This document shows, piece after piece, positions 27,320 through 36,732 of a DNA stretch of 41,997 nt. This stretch comes from Thorsellia anophelis DSM 18579 (GTDB taxonomy: Bacteria; Pseudomonadota; Gammaproteobacteria; Enterobacterales; Thorselliaceae). Location of the stretch: assembly GCF_900111395.1 (NCBI RefSeq), contig NZ_FOHV01000024.1, positions 1 through 41,997 of the forward strand, read 5' to 3'. The translations under genes and the position numbers were made by a program. Position 1 is the stretch's first letter. Every line of letters starts with the position of its first letter. The notes under the pieces are model-generated. The model was not told the DNA's origin. It worked only from the letters and a program-made list of their open reading frames with translations, and did not search any database.

Positions 27320-28261
27320 TTGAAAATAGAAGCTAAAACAGACGAATTGATAATCTTAGTTGCAGTGTATGATGCAGGGAGTTTTTCTGCTGCTGCCAGA
27401 CAATTAACTTATCCAATTGCAAAAATTACAAGAGCGATTGCCAATTTAGAGTTAGCATATCAGTTGACACTTTTTACTCGTACGACTAGGCGGATTGTGC
27501 CAACAGAAGAGTGTCATCGATTTGTTGAGCGAGTACGGCAGATTTTATTGAATTTAGAAGCAAGTGAGCAAGAATTAATGCAGGTTCATGTCAAACCGCG
27601 AGGTTGGCTAAGAGTCGATGCTGTGAGTTCATTTGTGTTGCATCAACTTGTACCATTAGTGAGTCAATTTAAGTTAGCATATCCTGATATTTCGATTGAA
27701 CTCATGACTAATGATAATATTATAGATTTAATCGAGAAAAAAACTGATGTCGCAATTAGAGTCGGTTTGTTAACTGATTCAAATTTATATGCGACCTCAC
27801 TTGGCAAGAGTCAGATGCATATTGTTGCCTCACCTTATTATTTTAGAGATAAAAAAATACCCGACACATTATCTGAATTATTATCACATGATATGATTGG
27901 CTTTACTCGCCAAAGTAAATTAAATCGCTGGCCGCTTTCAAAAGCGTATTTATCCCTTCATCCTGAACATTGCCACCATTCTCAACTTGCTGGTGAGTAT
28001 TTACAGATTACACCATGCTTAACAGCTAGCAGTGGTGAAGCTGTATTACAACTTTGCTTGGCTGGACACGGTATTGCGCTGTTATCTAATTTTACGGTAA
28101 AAGCATATTTGGACAGTGGACAACTGATTAAAATCATGCCAGATTTAATTTCTAGCAATCATCCACGTAATGAAGTGAATGCGGTCTATTATAAAAATCG
28201 AGCACTTTCAAAACGTATTTCCGTGTTTATTGATTTTCTACAAGCTAATTTAAGCTTATAG
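27320..28261 (+). CDS. LysR-family regulator, YafC-like
   Basis: 313 residues. The N-terminal helix-turn-helix (about 6-65: LVAVYDAGSFSAAARQLTY) and LFTRTTRRIVPTEE are standard for the family. The effector-binding half (about 90-310) resembles E. coli YafC, notably DVAIRVGLLTDSNLYA, SSGEAVLQLCLAGHGIALLS and RISVFIDFL. The start is TTG 27320, chosen because the helix-turn-helix begins close behind it; the ribosome binding site is weak. It is divergent to mdaB, the usual layout for a LysR regulator and its target. The inducer is unknown. Confidence 0.88.
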   Translation: MKIEAKTDELIILVAVYDAGSFSAAARQLTYPIAKITRAIANLELAYQLTLFTRTTRRIVPTEECHRFVERVRQILLNLEASEQELMQVHVKPRGWLRVDAVSSFVLHQLVPLVSQFKLAYPDISIELMTNDNIIDLIEKKTDVAIRVGLLTDSNLYATSLGKSQMHIVASPYYFRDKKIPDTLSELLSHDMIGFTRQSKLNRWPLSKAYLSLHPEHCHHSQLAGEYLQITPCLTASSGEAVLQLCLAGHGIALLSNFTVKAYLDSGQLIKIMPDLISSNHPRNEVNAVYYKNRALSKRISVFIDFLQANLSL

Positions 28262-28318
28262 CAGTTAAAATTTTCACATGTTTGCTATCTAACATTATTA
28301 GCTAGTATGATGGATATT

Positions 28319-28341
28319 GATGTCATATTTTAATTGACATC
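28319..28341. promoter_or_regulatory. Inverted repeat upstream of arcB
   Basis: GATGTCA (28319-28325) and TGACATC (28335-28341) flank a 9-base AT-rich centre; the symmetry extends partly outward (ATATT/AATAT, with a 3-base shift). It lies between the LysR gene and arcB, 33 bp before the arcB ATG. It could be an operator for arcB or the 3' hairpin of the LysR transcript. Confidence 0.4.
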
Positions 28342-28373
28342 ACTAATATAAAACTTATCAACAGGTCGTTAAA

Positions 28374-30359
28374 ATGAAACCTTTAAGGCGTTTAGCACAA
28401 TACTATGTCGATTTACTCGTTAAATTAGGAATTTGGAAATTTTCAATGTTGCTTGCGCTCGCCATTGTTGTGTTTGGCATGGTTATTCAGATGAGTGTAA
28501 CTTGGATGTTTGAGGGAAGGGTAGAAAAAATAGATTTAATTCGCTCAGTTTTTTTTGGGGTTGTTGTCACACCTTGGGCAGTTTATTTTTTATCAGTTGT
28601 TGTCGACCAAATAGAAGAATCGAGGAGGCAGTTAACCGAACTTGTTGATGAATTAGAAACATTACATCAAAGAGAAGCAAAACAAAATCAGCAGCTTAAT
28701 CGAAATATTAAGCAACTTAATCAAGAAATTGTTGACAGGATTAAAGCTGAGCAAGCAAGATTACAGATTGTAGAAACGTTAAAAGAAGAAGTCATGCAAA
28801 GAAAGCGCTATCAAGATGCACTTGAACAAGCGAGCCGTGAAAAGACAACGTTTATTTCAACAATTAGCCACGAACTTAGAACCCCTTTAAATGGCATTAT
28901 TGGATTGAGCCGAATTTTAGCAGATAGTCCGTTAACGCCGACTCAACAAAATTACCTGAATACTATCCAAGTTAGCGCCGTTACGCTTGGTAATATATTT
29001 AATGATATTATTGAAGTCGATAAATTAGAACGCAGGCAACAAAAAATGGATATTAAGCCAATCGATTTTATTAGGTTCTTAGCGGATCTGGAAAATATCG
29101 CAAGTTTATTAGTCCAGCAAAAAGGCATTCAATTTAGGTTCAAGCTTTTGTTTGAGGAAAAAGCCCAAGTTATGCCTCTAAGTATTGCTACCGACGAGAC
29201 AAGACTCAGACAAATACTCTGGAATTTAATTAGTAATGCTGTTAAATTTACCCAAACAGGTTATGTGGAAATTCGGGTTTATTATAACGAACCACTTTCT
29301 TCGCAAATATTGGTATTTGAAGTTGAGGATAGTGGTTCAGGTATCCCTACTACAGAACACGAAGCCATTTTTGAAATGTATTATCAAGTGAAAGATAAAT
29401 ATGGAGGAAAACCTGCAACCGGTACCGGAATTGGTTTAGCAGTCTCGAGAACCTTAGCTAGAAAGTTAGGGGGAGATATTACAGTTGAAAGTATTCCTGC
29501 AAAAGGGTCCTGTTTTTATTTAACCTTAAATGCACCTACAACTGAATTAATTGAAGAAAATCTATCTGAACTTTATAAATTTAAAGGATTAAGTGTCTTA
29601 TTGATTGAAGATATTGAGCTTAATATTTTAGTGGCCAGTTCAGTGCTTGAAAAGTTAGGCTGCCTGGTTACGGTTGCCAGAACTGGAAAAGAAGCTTTGT
29701 TTTATCTTGAAAATAATCAATTTGATATGGTACTTTTGGATATTCAATTACCAGATATGACAGGTTTAGATATTGCTAAGCAGTTTAAACTCATGAAACT
29801 TAGTGCCACACCAAGATTAATTGCTTTAACTGCGAATGTACTTGAAGATTATAGTGAGTACCATAACGCAGGAATTGAGGCTGTTTTGAATAAACCTTTA
29901 TCAATTCCTGCGTTAGCTTCTGTTCTGACTGGAATTGATGGACAAATGTTAGTTTCAGAAGCCTATCATTCATCTGGACAAAATCAAAAATTGACTCAAC
30001 AAATAGAAACTCCTATTTTAGATGAAATTATTTTACTTGAATATATCCAAATGATTGGAAGTGATGCCTTAAATTCGAATATAGATGTTTTTGCACAGAG
30101 TATAAAAGACTACCTACAGAAATTGAATGAGTCTTTGCTTGAAATGAATTTAGAGGAAGTGAAATCTATAGCACATAAAATTAAGGGTGCCTGCGCTTCT
30201 TTAGGTTTGATAAGATTACAAGCAATTGCTAAAATTTTACAAGATCAAGTTGAACCTGTAGATTGGGTTGAAATATCCGATCAAACTCAACAATTATTGG
30301 CTCACTGGCAACAGGATGTCAGTACGTTACAATCATGGATAAACTTAAAATCTAAGTAA
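28374..30359 (+). CDS. arcB: Aerobic respiration control sensor kinase ArcB, PAS-less form
   Basis: 661 residues against 778 in E. coli. Two membrane helices (about 23-44 and 56-77), a charged coiled-coil linker (about 80-155), a HisKA domain with His166 (STISHELRTPLNG), an HATPase domain (about 270-385, NLISNAVKF, DSGSGIP, GTGIGLAV), a receiver with Asp456 (MVLLDIQLPDMTG), and an HPt domain with His601 (SIAHKIKGACASLG). The PAS domain that follows the linker in E. coli is missing and so are any cysteines in residues 80-160, including the pair that quinones oxidise. Pasteurellaceae ArcB also lack PAS. It phosphorylates ArcA to repress aerobic metabolism when oxygen falls; no arcA is in this window. 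Confidence 0.95.
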   Translation: MKPLRRLAQYYVDLLVKLGIWKFSMLLALAIVVFGMVIQMSVTWMFEGRVEKIDLIRSVFFGVVVTPWAVYFLSVVVDQIEESRRQLTELVDELETLHQREAKQNQQLNRNIKQLNQEIVDRIKAEQARLQIVETLKEEVMQRKRYQDALEQASREKTTFISTISHELRTPLNGIIGLSRILADSPLTPTQQNYLNTIQVSAVTLGNIFNDIIEVDKLERRQQKMDIKPIDFIRFLADLENIASLLVQQKGIQFRFKLLFEEKAQVMPLSIATDETRLRQILWNLISNAVKFTQTGYVEIRVYYNEPLSSQILVFEVEDSGSGIPTTEHEAIFEMYYQVKDKYGGKPATGTGIGLAVSRTLARKLGGDITVESIPAKGSCFYLTLNAPTTELIEENLSELYKFKGLSVLLIEDIELNILVASSVLEKLGCLVTVARTGKEALFYLENNQFDMVLLDIQLPDMTGLDIAKQFKLMKLSATPRLIALTANVLEDYSEYHNAGIEAVLNKPLSIPALASVLTGIDGQMLVSEAYHSSGQNQKLTQQIETPILDEIILLEYIQMIGSDALNSNIDVFAQSIKDYLQKLNESLLEMNLEEVKSIAHKIKGACASLGLIRLQAIAKILQDQVEPVDWVEISDQTQQLLAHWQQDVSTLQSWINLKSK

Positions 30360-30388
30360 GCTATTTTTACGCTAAATGAGACAATATT

Positions 30389-31147
30389 ATGAAACAAATA
30401 ACCCGGCATAATGCTATTATTGAATTGGTTCAGCTTAAGAATTATGTTTCAACCGATGAGCTTGTTGCGCACTTTTCTGTCAGCCCTCAAACCATTCGAC
30501 GCGATTTAAATGAATTAGCAGAGCAAAATAAGATTTTACGTCATCATGGTGGCGCAGCGTTACCATCGAGTTCTGTTAATGCAGCTTACGCGGATAGAAA
30601 AACGATGTGGTCTTCTGAAAAAGCAAGGATTGCACAAAATGTTGCTAAGCTTATCCCTAATGGTGCAAGTTTATTTATTGATATTGGCACCACACCAGAA
30701 GCGGTTGCTTTTGCTCTATTGAATCATAATGGTTTAAAAATTGTGACGAATAATATTAATGTCGCAACATTGTTTAGTGGCAAAGAAGATAGTCAGTTGA
30801 TTATTGCAGGTGGAGAGGTAAGAACTCGTGATGGTGCGATTTTTGGTGAGGCAACAATTGATTTTATTAATCAATTTCAACTGGATTTTGGAATACTTGG
30901 AATAAGTGGTATTGATGAACAAGGTACGTTGCTGGAATTTGATTATCACGAAGCTAGGACAAAACGAGCAATTATTGAAAATTCAAGAAAAACGATTCTG
31001 GTCAGTGATCACTCAAAGTTTGGTCGAAGTGCGATAGCAAAAGTAGCTGATGCAACAAAAATAGATTATTTTTTTACAAGCCAAGAACCTGAAGCTACAT
31101 TTGCAGAGGCATTTTCAAAACATAATGTTGAGATGATTGTTTGTTAA
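30389..31147 (+). CDS. glpR: Glycerol-3-phosphate regulon repressor GlpR (DeoR family)
   Basis: 252 residues, same length as E. coli GlpR and strongly similar. The N-terminal DeoR helix-turn-helix contains VSTDELVAHFSVSPQTIRRD; the sugar-phosphate-binding half has DIGTTPEAVAFALL, GGEVRTRDGAIFGEAT, and FGILGISGIDEQGTLLEFDYHE. It represses glp genes until glycerol 3-phosphate is present. No glp structural gene is nearby. It starts 29 bp after arcB and may share its transcript. It converges on pyrI. Confidence 0.94.
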   Translation: MKQITRHNAIIELVQLKNYVSTDELVAHFSVSPQTIRRDLNELAEQNKILRHHGGAALPSSSVNAAYADRKTMWSSEKARIAQNVAKLIPNGASLFIDIGTTPEAVAFALLNHNGLKIVTNNINVATLFSGKEDSQLIIAGGEVRTRDGAIFGEATIDFINQFQLDFGILGISGIDEQGTLLEFDYHEARTKRAIIENSRKTILVSDHSKFGRSAIAKVADATKIDYFFTSQEPEATFAEAFSKHNVEMIVC

Positions 31148-31211
31148 TAAATATGCCGTTACATGCTTGTTCTAAAGCAATCTTATCCGAGTTAGATGAG
31201 CTCTGTTGTTT

Positions 31212-31259
31212 TTCGCCAATTCATTGACACACTACTTATCTTATCAATGCATTGGCGAA
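31212..31259. terminator. 16-bp near-perfect hairpin between glpR and pyrI
   Basis: Arms 31212-31227 (TTCGCCAATTCATTGA) and 31244-31259 pair at 15 of 16 positions around a 16-base loop. It lies between convergent genes. Neither side has a strong T-run, so it is a possible bidirectional terminator with uncertain strength. Confidence 0.5.
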
Positions 31260-31278
31260 TCGTATTTAACGGTTAAAA

Positions 31279-31752
31279 CTAAACATCCATAATCGCTTTT
31301 TGCGCAAATTCTTTTTCGCAATAATGGCATCTGAAATGTAGGCCAACACTACGATTTAGTACGGCAAAATTTGAAACTACTGGTTCATTGTGGCTAATGC
31401 AGTTGCTATTAGGGCATACTAATACATCCTCAATATTAGCAGGTAGGCTAACGACAAATTTTTTGATGACTTCATAATCTTGGATTTGGTTGATGGTTGC
31501 TTTAGGTGCATACATAGCAAGTTGATTTGCTTGTTCATCAGTCAAAAAAGTATTTTCAATTTTAATCAAATCTTTTCTGCCCATCTCCCTTGACGGTAGA
31601 TTAAGTCCTACTGTTACTCTTTCATGTGTTTCTGTTAATTTAAATAGATGAAGCAATCTAAAACCAATATTTGCTGGAATATGATCAATCACAGTGCCGT
31701 GACATATGGCTTCGACATGCAATTTATTATCTAAACTTTTATTTGAAGGCAT
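31279..31752 (-). CDS. pyrI: Aspartate carbamoyltransferase regulatory chain PyrI
   Basis: 157 residues (153 in E. coli). It binds CTP and ATP and joins catalytic PyrB trimers into the allosteric dodecamer. The N-terminal nucleotide domain contains [20 protein letters not shown]; the zinc domain has four cysteines at 113, 118, 142 and 145 (CPNSNC and CHYC). It is 115 bp after pyrB, longer than the few bases in E. coli, so a separate promoter in that gap is possible. Confidence 0.95.
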   Translation of the reverse strand: MPSNKSLDNKLHVEAICHGTVIDHIPANIGFRLLHLFKLTETHERVTVGLNLPSREMGRKDLIKIENTFLTDEQANQLAMYAPKATINQIQDYEVIKKFVVSLPANIEDVLVCPNSNCISHNEPVVSNFAVLNRSVGLHFRCHYCEKEFAQKAIMDV

Positions 31753-31867
31753 GGTTAACTCCCTTTGGTCTATGAAGTACTATAGTGTATTTAATTGATA
31801 AAGAATTATTTTTATGCGATTTTTAATATCTACATTTGCAAGTATGTACTCATTTTTTCAGTGTTAT

Positions 31868-32800
31868 TTAGGATTGTTCTGGATTGAGTACCAGAGTCAG
31901 TAAAGCTTGTCTTGCAAAAATACCATTGCCTGCTTGTTGAAAGTAATATGCATAAGGAGTTTTATCCACATCGACTGCAATTTCATCTATTCTAGGTAAT
32001 GGATGTAGGACTTTAAAATTATTTTTGACCTTCTCAAGATCTTGACCTTTTAAAATAAATTGCGCTTTAGCATTCGCATATTCAGAGGGGTCTAACCGCT
32101 CTTTTTGTACCCTGGTCATGTACAGTACATCCATTTCGCTGATAACGGCCTCAATAGAGGGATGGGTGTAATATTCAATATTTTTCTCATCTAGCATAGC
32201 TAAAATATGCGGTGGCATTGAAAGCGTTTGTGGAGAGATGAAATGAAATGTATTATTAGGAAATTTTGCAAGTGCTTGTGCAAGTGAGTGAACAGTCCTG
32301 CCGTATTTTAGGTCACCTACCATTGCAATATGCAAGCCTTCGAGTTTTGATTGAGTTTCCTGTATTGTGAACAGATCAAGCAGTGTTTGCGTTGGGTGCT
32401 GGTTTGCACCATCCCCAGCATTAAAAATAGGGATACCATTTGAAAATTGAGAAGCTAATCGAGCTGCGCCTTCTTGAGGGTGCCTTATCACAATACCATC
32501 GACGTAAGTACTTAAAACAGAAATGGTATCAGCAAGACTTTCACCTTTTTTACCAAGCGAAGTATTTGCACCATCTGAGAATCCAACAACGTTAGCGCCT
32601 AATCGTAAAATAGCAGTCTCAAACGAGAGTCTTGTTCGGGTCGAAGCTTCAAAAAAACAGCTCGCAATCACTTTATTCTCTAATGCTGTTGGCATTGGTT
32701 TAGATTTAAGAGCAACAGCTCTTTTTAGCACTAATAATAATTCTTCTTGGCAAAGATCATTAATCGAAATGATATTTTTTTGATAAAGTGAGTGTTGCAT
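31868..32800 (-). CDS. pyrB: Aspartate carbamoyltransferase catalytic chain PyrB
   Basis: 310 residues from ATG 32800 (AGGAG five bases upstream), as in E. coli (311); the open frame extends 24 codons further upstream but overlaps the attenuator and has no start site. It joins carbamoyl phosphate and aspartate, the first committed step of pyrimidine synthesis. Visible are the carbamoyl-phosphate loop [44 protein letters not shown] and the late [14 protein letters not shown]. It is preceded by a pyrL leader peptide and attenuator. Confidence 0.97.
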   Translation of the reverse strand: MQHSLYQKNIISINDLCQEELLLVLKRAVALKSKPMPTALENKVIASCFFEASTRTRLSFETAILRLGANVVGFSDGANTSLGKKGESLADTISVLSTYVDGIVIRHPQEGAARLASQFSNGIPIFNAGDGANQHPTQTLLDLFTIQETQSKLEGLHIAMVGDLKYGRTVHSLAQALAKFPNNTFHFISPQTLSMPPHILAMLDEKNIEYYTHPSIEAVISEMDVLYMTRVQKERLDPSEYANAKAQFILKGQDLEKVKNNFKVLHPLPRIDEIAVDVDKTPYAYYFQQAGNGIFARQALLTLVLNPEQS

Positions 32801-32870
32801 ACAGGCTCCTTGGTCAAAATTGATAGGATAACAATTAAATATAGCGTTTAGATTTTTAGGAATTGAGTCC

Positions 32871-32895
32871 AAAAAAAAGCCCCTTTAAAAGGGGC
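32871..32895 (-). terminator. pyrBI attenuator hairpin
   Basis: Minus strand: GCCCC (32895-32891) pairs with GGGGC (32883-32879) through TTTTAAA, followed by eight T (32878-32871). It starts right after the stop codon of the leader peptide (32897-32899) and 71 bp before the pyrB ATG, as in UTP-sensitive attenuation of pyrBI. Confidence 0.9.
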
Positions 32896-32896
32896 C

Positions 32897-32986
32897 TTAA
32901 ATAAAAATATCAACGGTGACAAAATGGCAAAAAAACATATTTTTGAGTTTTTCCGTGTAAGCCTTAGTATTAGTTGTCATATCCAT
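32897..32986 (-). CDS. pyrL: pyrBI operon leader peptide
   Basis: A 29-codon frame, ATG 32986 with TAGGA seven bases upstream, reading MDMTTNTKAYTEKLKNMFFC and ending ...VTVDIFI. The stop lies two bases before the attenuator stem. The transcript carries a U-run (seven T in the MFFC codons) where low UTP would make RNA polymerase pause, letting the ribosome catch up and block the hairpin. The peptide sequence is unlike E. coli PyrL, as is usual; the arrangement, not the sequence, supports the call. Confidence 0.72.
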   Translation of the reverse strand: MDMTTNTKAYTEKLKNMFFCHFVTVDIFI

Positions 32987-33093
32987 GGTTATTCCTATTT
33001 AGTCTTTATTATGTGAGAGTTTGCGTAGAATTGAGAAAGAAAAATTGACTTTAAACTCGCCTATCAAATTGAATTAGACGCAAACGGCGTAGG

Positions 33094-33121
33094 ATTATAC
33101 GCTTTGAATAAAAATGTGCAA
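33094..33121 (-). promoter_or_regulatory. Probable pyrL-pyrBI promoter
   Basis: Minus strand: TTGCAC (33121-33116), 16 bases, TATAAT (33099-33094), giving a start near 33087 and about 100 bases before pyrL. Downstream, ACGCCGTTTGCGT (33090-33078) contains a full half of the PurR palindrome (CGTTTGCGT), but its other half is poor; PurR control is only a possibility. Confidence 0.6.
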
Positions 33122-33239
33122 ATAAATTTTCTGAAATATCTGCTATTATAGCCAAAAATGTAATGCAATAGCCCTTCTTAATAGATTTCAACATAGCTTA
33201 TATGTTTTTAGCATACTTAAATAAAAAAGGAATGTCCTT

Positions 33240-34541
33240 ATGAATCATAATAAAAATTTATCTGAATCACTTTATCAAGATGCCCAAACTGTTATCCCTG
33301 GCGGCGTCAATTCACCTGTCAGAGCGTTTAAAAGTGTAGGCGGCACACCACTGTTTATCCGCAAAGCAGATGGCGCCTATTTATATGATGTGGATGGAAA
33401 AGCGTACATTGATTATGTTGGGTCATGGGGACCTATGGTATTAGGTCATAATCACCCTGCTATTAAAGATGCAGTGATATCAGCGGTTCATAATGGATTA
33501 AGTTTTGGTGCACCAACTGAAATTGAAGTGATTATGGCGCATAAAATTACCGAGATAATGCCAAATATAGAACTTGTCAGGATGGTCAATTCTGGTACAG
33601 AAGCGACTATGAGTGCTATTAGGTTAGCAAGAGGCTATACGTCACGTGATAAAATTATCAAATTTGAAGGGTGCTATCATGGTCATGCTGATTGTTTATT
33701 AGTTAAAGCTGGCTCAGGAGCATTAACATTTGGTCAACCCAATTCTCCTGGGGTGCCAGCAGATTTTGCAAAACATACATTAACCTGTCAATTTAATGAT
33801 TTAGCGTCTGTGAGGGAAGCTTTTGAAGCTCATCCGAAAGATATTGCCTGTATTATTGTTGAACCTGTTGCCGGTAATATGAATTGTATTTTACCTAATC
33901 AAGATTTTTTACCTGGCTTGAGAGCATTATGCGATGAATTTGGCGCGTTATTGATAATTGATGAGGTGATGACAGGGTTTAGGGTTGCTTTAGCGGGCGC
34001 ACAGGCTCATTATAATGTTGTGCCTGATTTGACGTGCCTTGGTAAAATTATCGGGGGAGGAATGCCTGTCGGTGCGTTTGGTGGAAAAAGAGAAATTATG
34101 GAAGCACTTGCGCCAACAGGGCCTGTTTATCAAGCTGGTACATTATCTGGTAACCCCGTTGCTATGGCAGCAGGGTTAGCTTGCCTTACTGAACTCACCC
34201 AAAATGGCATTTATCCAAGATTAAGTGAATTAACTGAAAAACTGGCATTAGGATTAAAACATGCAGCTCAAACAGTTGGCATTCCGCTAGTGATTAATCA
34301 TGTAGGCGGAATGTTTGGAATCTTCTTTACAGATGCGCCTTCTGTAAATAGTTATCAAGATGCAATCGCATGTGACACTGAACGCTTTAAACGATTTTTT
34401 CATCTTATGCTAGACGAAGGCGTGTATTTAGCCCCTTCTGCATTTGAAGCGGGATTCATGTCAGTGGCGCATTCAGATGAAAATATTCAACATACGATTG
34501 ATGCTGCACGCCGTTGTTTTCAAAAATTATTAGCTCAATAA
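33240..34541 (+). CDS. hemL: Glutamate-1-semialdehyde 2,1-aminomutase
   Basis: 433 residues (426 in E. coli). PLP enzyme that turns glutamate-1-semialdehyde into 5-aminolevulinate in heme synthesis. The PLP lysine is Lys269 in [50 protein letters not shown] and [12 protein letters not shown] are family hallmarks. AAGGAA precedes ATG 33240. It diverges from the pyr operon and is followed 11 bp later by the lipoprotein gene, probably one transcript. Confidence 0.96.
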   Translation: MNHNKNLSESLYQDAQTVIPGGVNSPVRAFKSVGGTPLFIRKADGAYLYDVDGKAYIDYVGSWGPMVLGHNHPAIKDAVISAVHNGLSFGAPTEIEVIMAHKITEIMPNIELVRMVNSGTEATMSAIRLARGYTSRDKIIKFEGCYHGHADCLLVKAGSGALTFGQPNSPGVPADFAKHTLTCQFNDLASVREAFEAHPKDIACIIVEPVAGNMNCILPNQDFLPGLRALCDEFGALLIIDEVMTGFRVALAGAQAHYNVVPDLTCLGKIIGGGMPVGAFGGKREIMEALAPTGPVYQAGTLSGNPVAMAAGLACLTELTQNGIYPRLSELTEKLALGLKHAAQTVGIPLVINHVGGMFGIFFTDAPSVNSYQDAIACDTERFKRFFHLMLDEGVYLAPSAFEAGFMSVAHSDENIQHTIDAARRCFQKLLAQ

Positions 34542-34552
34542 GAGGATAAACC

Positions 34553-35068
34553 ATGGCAATCAGCTTAACGCCAAATAGTGTTTTTTCAATAAGCCCATTT
34601 AAGCGGGGACTATTTCTTAGGTACTTATCTATTTTATTAGTGTGTTTGCTAACAGCTTGTTCGAGTAAGCAAACACCTGTGGTGAAAGAAGGGCCGATTG
34701 CTAAAGCACTGAGTAACCATTTAAATGAATGGAAAGGCACGCCTTATCGTTATGGTGGTACGACTAAAAAGGGGATTGATTGCTCTGCTTTTGTCCAAAT
34801 AGCGTTTAGAGATGTATTTAGAAAAAATTTACCAAGAAGTACAACTGATCAATCTAAGTTAGGAAAGAAGATAAACCCTAAAGAACATAGAGCTGGGGAT
34901 TTGATTTTTTTCAGAACTGATGGTTCTAAATCGGTTAATCATGTTGGTATCTATGCTGAAAATAACACATTTATTCATGCTTCAACCAGCAAAGGTGTGA
35001 CTCGCTCGAATCTAAGTAATGAGTATTGGAAAAAAAATTATTTGTATTCAAGAAGGGTACTAAATTAA
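34553..35068 (+). CDS. nlpC: NlpC/P60-family lipoprotein (probable peptidoglycan endopeptidase)
   Basis: 171 residues. The lipobox LTAC (33-36) follows a hydrophobic segment, so Cys36 should be lipidated; the stretch before it (about 20 residues) is longer than usual, yet GAGGA six bases before ATG 34553 supports this start. The NlpC/P60 domain (about 54-170) has Cys77 (GIDCSAF), His130 (VNHVGIY) and His142 (FIHASTS), the catalytic triad-like set that cuts peptide stems in murein. It resembles E. coli NlpC throughout. It lies 11 bp after hemL. Confidence 0.9.
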   Translation: MAISLTPNSVFSISPFKRGLFLRYLSILLVCLLTACSSKQTPVVKEGPIAKALSNHLNEWKGTPYRYGGTTKKGIDCSAFVQIAFRDVFRKNLPRSTTDQSKLGKKINPKEHRAGDLIFFRTDGSKSVNHVGIYAENNTFIHASTSKGVTRSNLSNEYWKKNYLYSRRVLN

Positions 35069-35076
35069 ATCAAGCT

Positions 35077-35115
35077 AAGCGATTAATGTTAATCAGAAGA
35101 TGATATTAATCGCTT
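35077..35115. terminator. Hairpin between the NlpC gene and gor
   Basis: Arms AAGCGATTAAT (35077-35087) and ATTAATCGCTT (35105-35115) are perfectly complementary over 11 bp, with a 17-base loop. The plus strand continues into T-rich CACTTTGTTTTTC, so it probably ends the hemL-nlpC transcript; it lies between convergent genes. Confidence 0.65.
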
Positions 35116-35161
35116 CACTTTGTTTTTCTATTTTTGAAATATATTAATTGAAAGGGAATAA

Positions 35162-36514
35162 TTATCTCATCGTCACAAACTCTTCTGCAGCGGTTGGATG
35201 AAGAGCAACCGTGTTATCAAAATCTTTTTTCGTTGCTCCCATTTTGATGGCTACTGCAAATCCTTGTAGCATTTCGTCCATCCCGTATCCAATTCCATGC
35301 AAACCAATAATTTTTTCATTATCACCTAAGCAGACAAGTTTCATCCTGCATGGTTGGCGGTGTTGTGTTACTGCTGTGTACATCGCAGTGAAAGAGGATG
35401 TATAAACTTTGATATTTTCCTTTCCATATTGCTCGATTGCTGCCGCTTCAGTCAGGCCTATAGTGCCAATCGGTGGGTGGGTGAAAACTACAGTTGGGAT
35501 TAAATCATAGTCTAAGTGTTCATCAGGCTTGTTATTAAATAATCGCTCAGAGAGACGTCTACCGGCTGCAACTGCAACAGGGGTCAGTTCAATCGCTCCT
35601 GTATTATCCCCAACGGCATAGATATTCTCAGCAGAAGTATTTTGGTATTTATCGACAATAATATAGCCTTTTTCATTCGTTTTTACGCCAGCGGCATCAA
35701 GATTAATGCTGTCAGTCATAGGTTCTCTGCCTATTGCCCAGATAAGCTGCTCTACAATAACATGGCTACCATCTTTAGCGTTAACCTGTAATAAGCCATT
35801 ATCTAACTTTTCTATTGAATCAATATCAGCGTGGGTGTGTAAGGTTGGTCCCTCGTTTTTCATGATTTCAGTTAAAGTGTCGACAATTAAACTATCAAAT
35901 TGTCGAAGTGGAGCATGCTGCCTGACATAGAGATGAGTGTCAGTACCAAGGGCATTTAACACACCAGCCAGTTCAGTAGCAATATAGCCTGCTCCAACGA
36001 CTGCTACACTTTTAGGTTGTTGAGTTAAAGCAAAAAAACCATCTGAATCTATTCCATGCTCTGCGCCAGGGATGTTTGGTAATGTGGGCCTTCCGCCTGT
36101 TGCAATTAAAATATGGGACGCTGTGATAATTTCACCATTTACTTCTATGCTATTTGGAGACGTAAATTTTGCAAACCCTTTGATAACTTCTACTTTATTT
36201 CTATTTAAGACAGTATCATATGAAGCATGAATGCGTGATATGTAAGCTTCTCTATTTTCAATAAGTTTGGACCAATTGAATTCGTTTAAAGTTAGATCAA
36301 ATCCATAATCAGAACCATAAAGTTTCACCGCATCGGCAATTTGAGCAGCATTCCACATAACTTTTTTAGGCACGCAACCGACATTAACGCAGGTTCCTCC
36401 TAAAAATTTAGCTTCAATAATGGCACACTTCTTACCATAACTCGCAGCTCTATTAATTGATGCGATTCCGCCACTGCCACCGCCAATAGCGATGTAATCA
36501 AAATGTTTAGACAT
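35162..36514 (-). CDS. gor: Glutathione reductase
   Basis: 450 residues, as in E. coli. NADPH- and FAD-dependent reduction of glutathione disulfide in the cytosol. FAD-binding GGGSGG (11-16), the redox disulfide Cys42/Cys47 in [16 protein letters not shown], the NADPH-binding [15 protein letters not shown], and the C-terminal [12 protein letters not shown] with its catalytic His/Glu pair are visible. The glutathione pool it maintains is also the carrier for the persulfide that the dioxygenase at 16048 would consume; no direct genetic link is seen. Confidence 0.96.
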   Translation of the reverse strand: MSKHFDYIAIGGGSGGIASINRAASYGKKCAIIEAKFLGGTCVNVGCVPKKVMWNAAQIADAVKLYGSDYGFDLTLNEFNWSKLIENREAYISRIHASYDTVLNRNKVEVIKGFAKFTSPNSIEVNGEIITASHILIATGGRPTLPNIPGAEHGIDSDGFFALTQQPKSVAVVGAGYIATELAGVLNALGTDTHLYVRQHAPLRQFDSLIVDTLTEIMKNEGPTLHTHADIDSIEKLDNGLLQVNAKDGSHVIVEQLIWAIGREPMTDSINLDAAGVKTNEKGYIIVDKYQNTSAENIYAVGDNTGAIELTPVAVAAGRRLSERLFNNKPDEHLDYDLIPTVVFTHPPIGTIGLTEAAAIEQYGKENIKVYTSSFTAMYTAVTQHRQPCRMKLVCLGDNEKIIGLHGIGYGMDEMLQGFAVAIKMGATKKDFDNTVALHPTAAEEFVTMR

Positions 36515-36683
36515 TGGTATTCTCCTAATGAAAAGTTAATAATTTAAACGATGGTATTATATTTAATCTAAAATGAAAAGAGATAGTCGTGTGACGTTAA
36601 ATATGTGGTCTTTTAGGCAGAAATATAGAGTAAGGGATAGGTAGCTAATTTCAATGTTAATAATGTTGGTGTAGTACTTTAAA

Positions 36684-36714
36684 GCAGTATCATCAAAGAT
36701 ATGTATGATACTGC
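36684..36714 (-). terminator. Hairpin downstream of recN
   Basis: GCAGTATCAT (36684-36693) and ATGATACTGC (36705-36714) form a perfect 10-bp stem with an 11-base loop, 19 bp beyond the recN stop. Leftward it runs into TTTAAAG, a short T-run. Confidence 0.6.
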
Positions 36715-36732
36715 CAAATCAATTATCAACTA

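Noticed and set aside
33078-33090. Full PurR operator upstream of the pyr operon
   Set aside because: Only one half of the palindrome matches; kept as a remark within the promoter entry.
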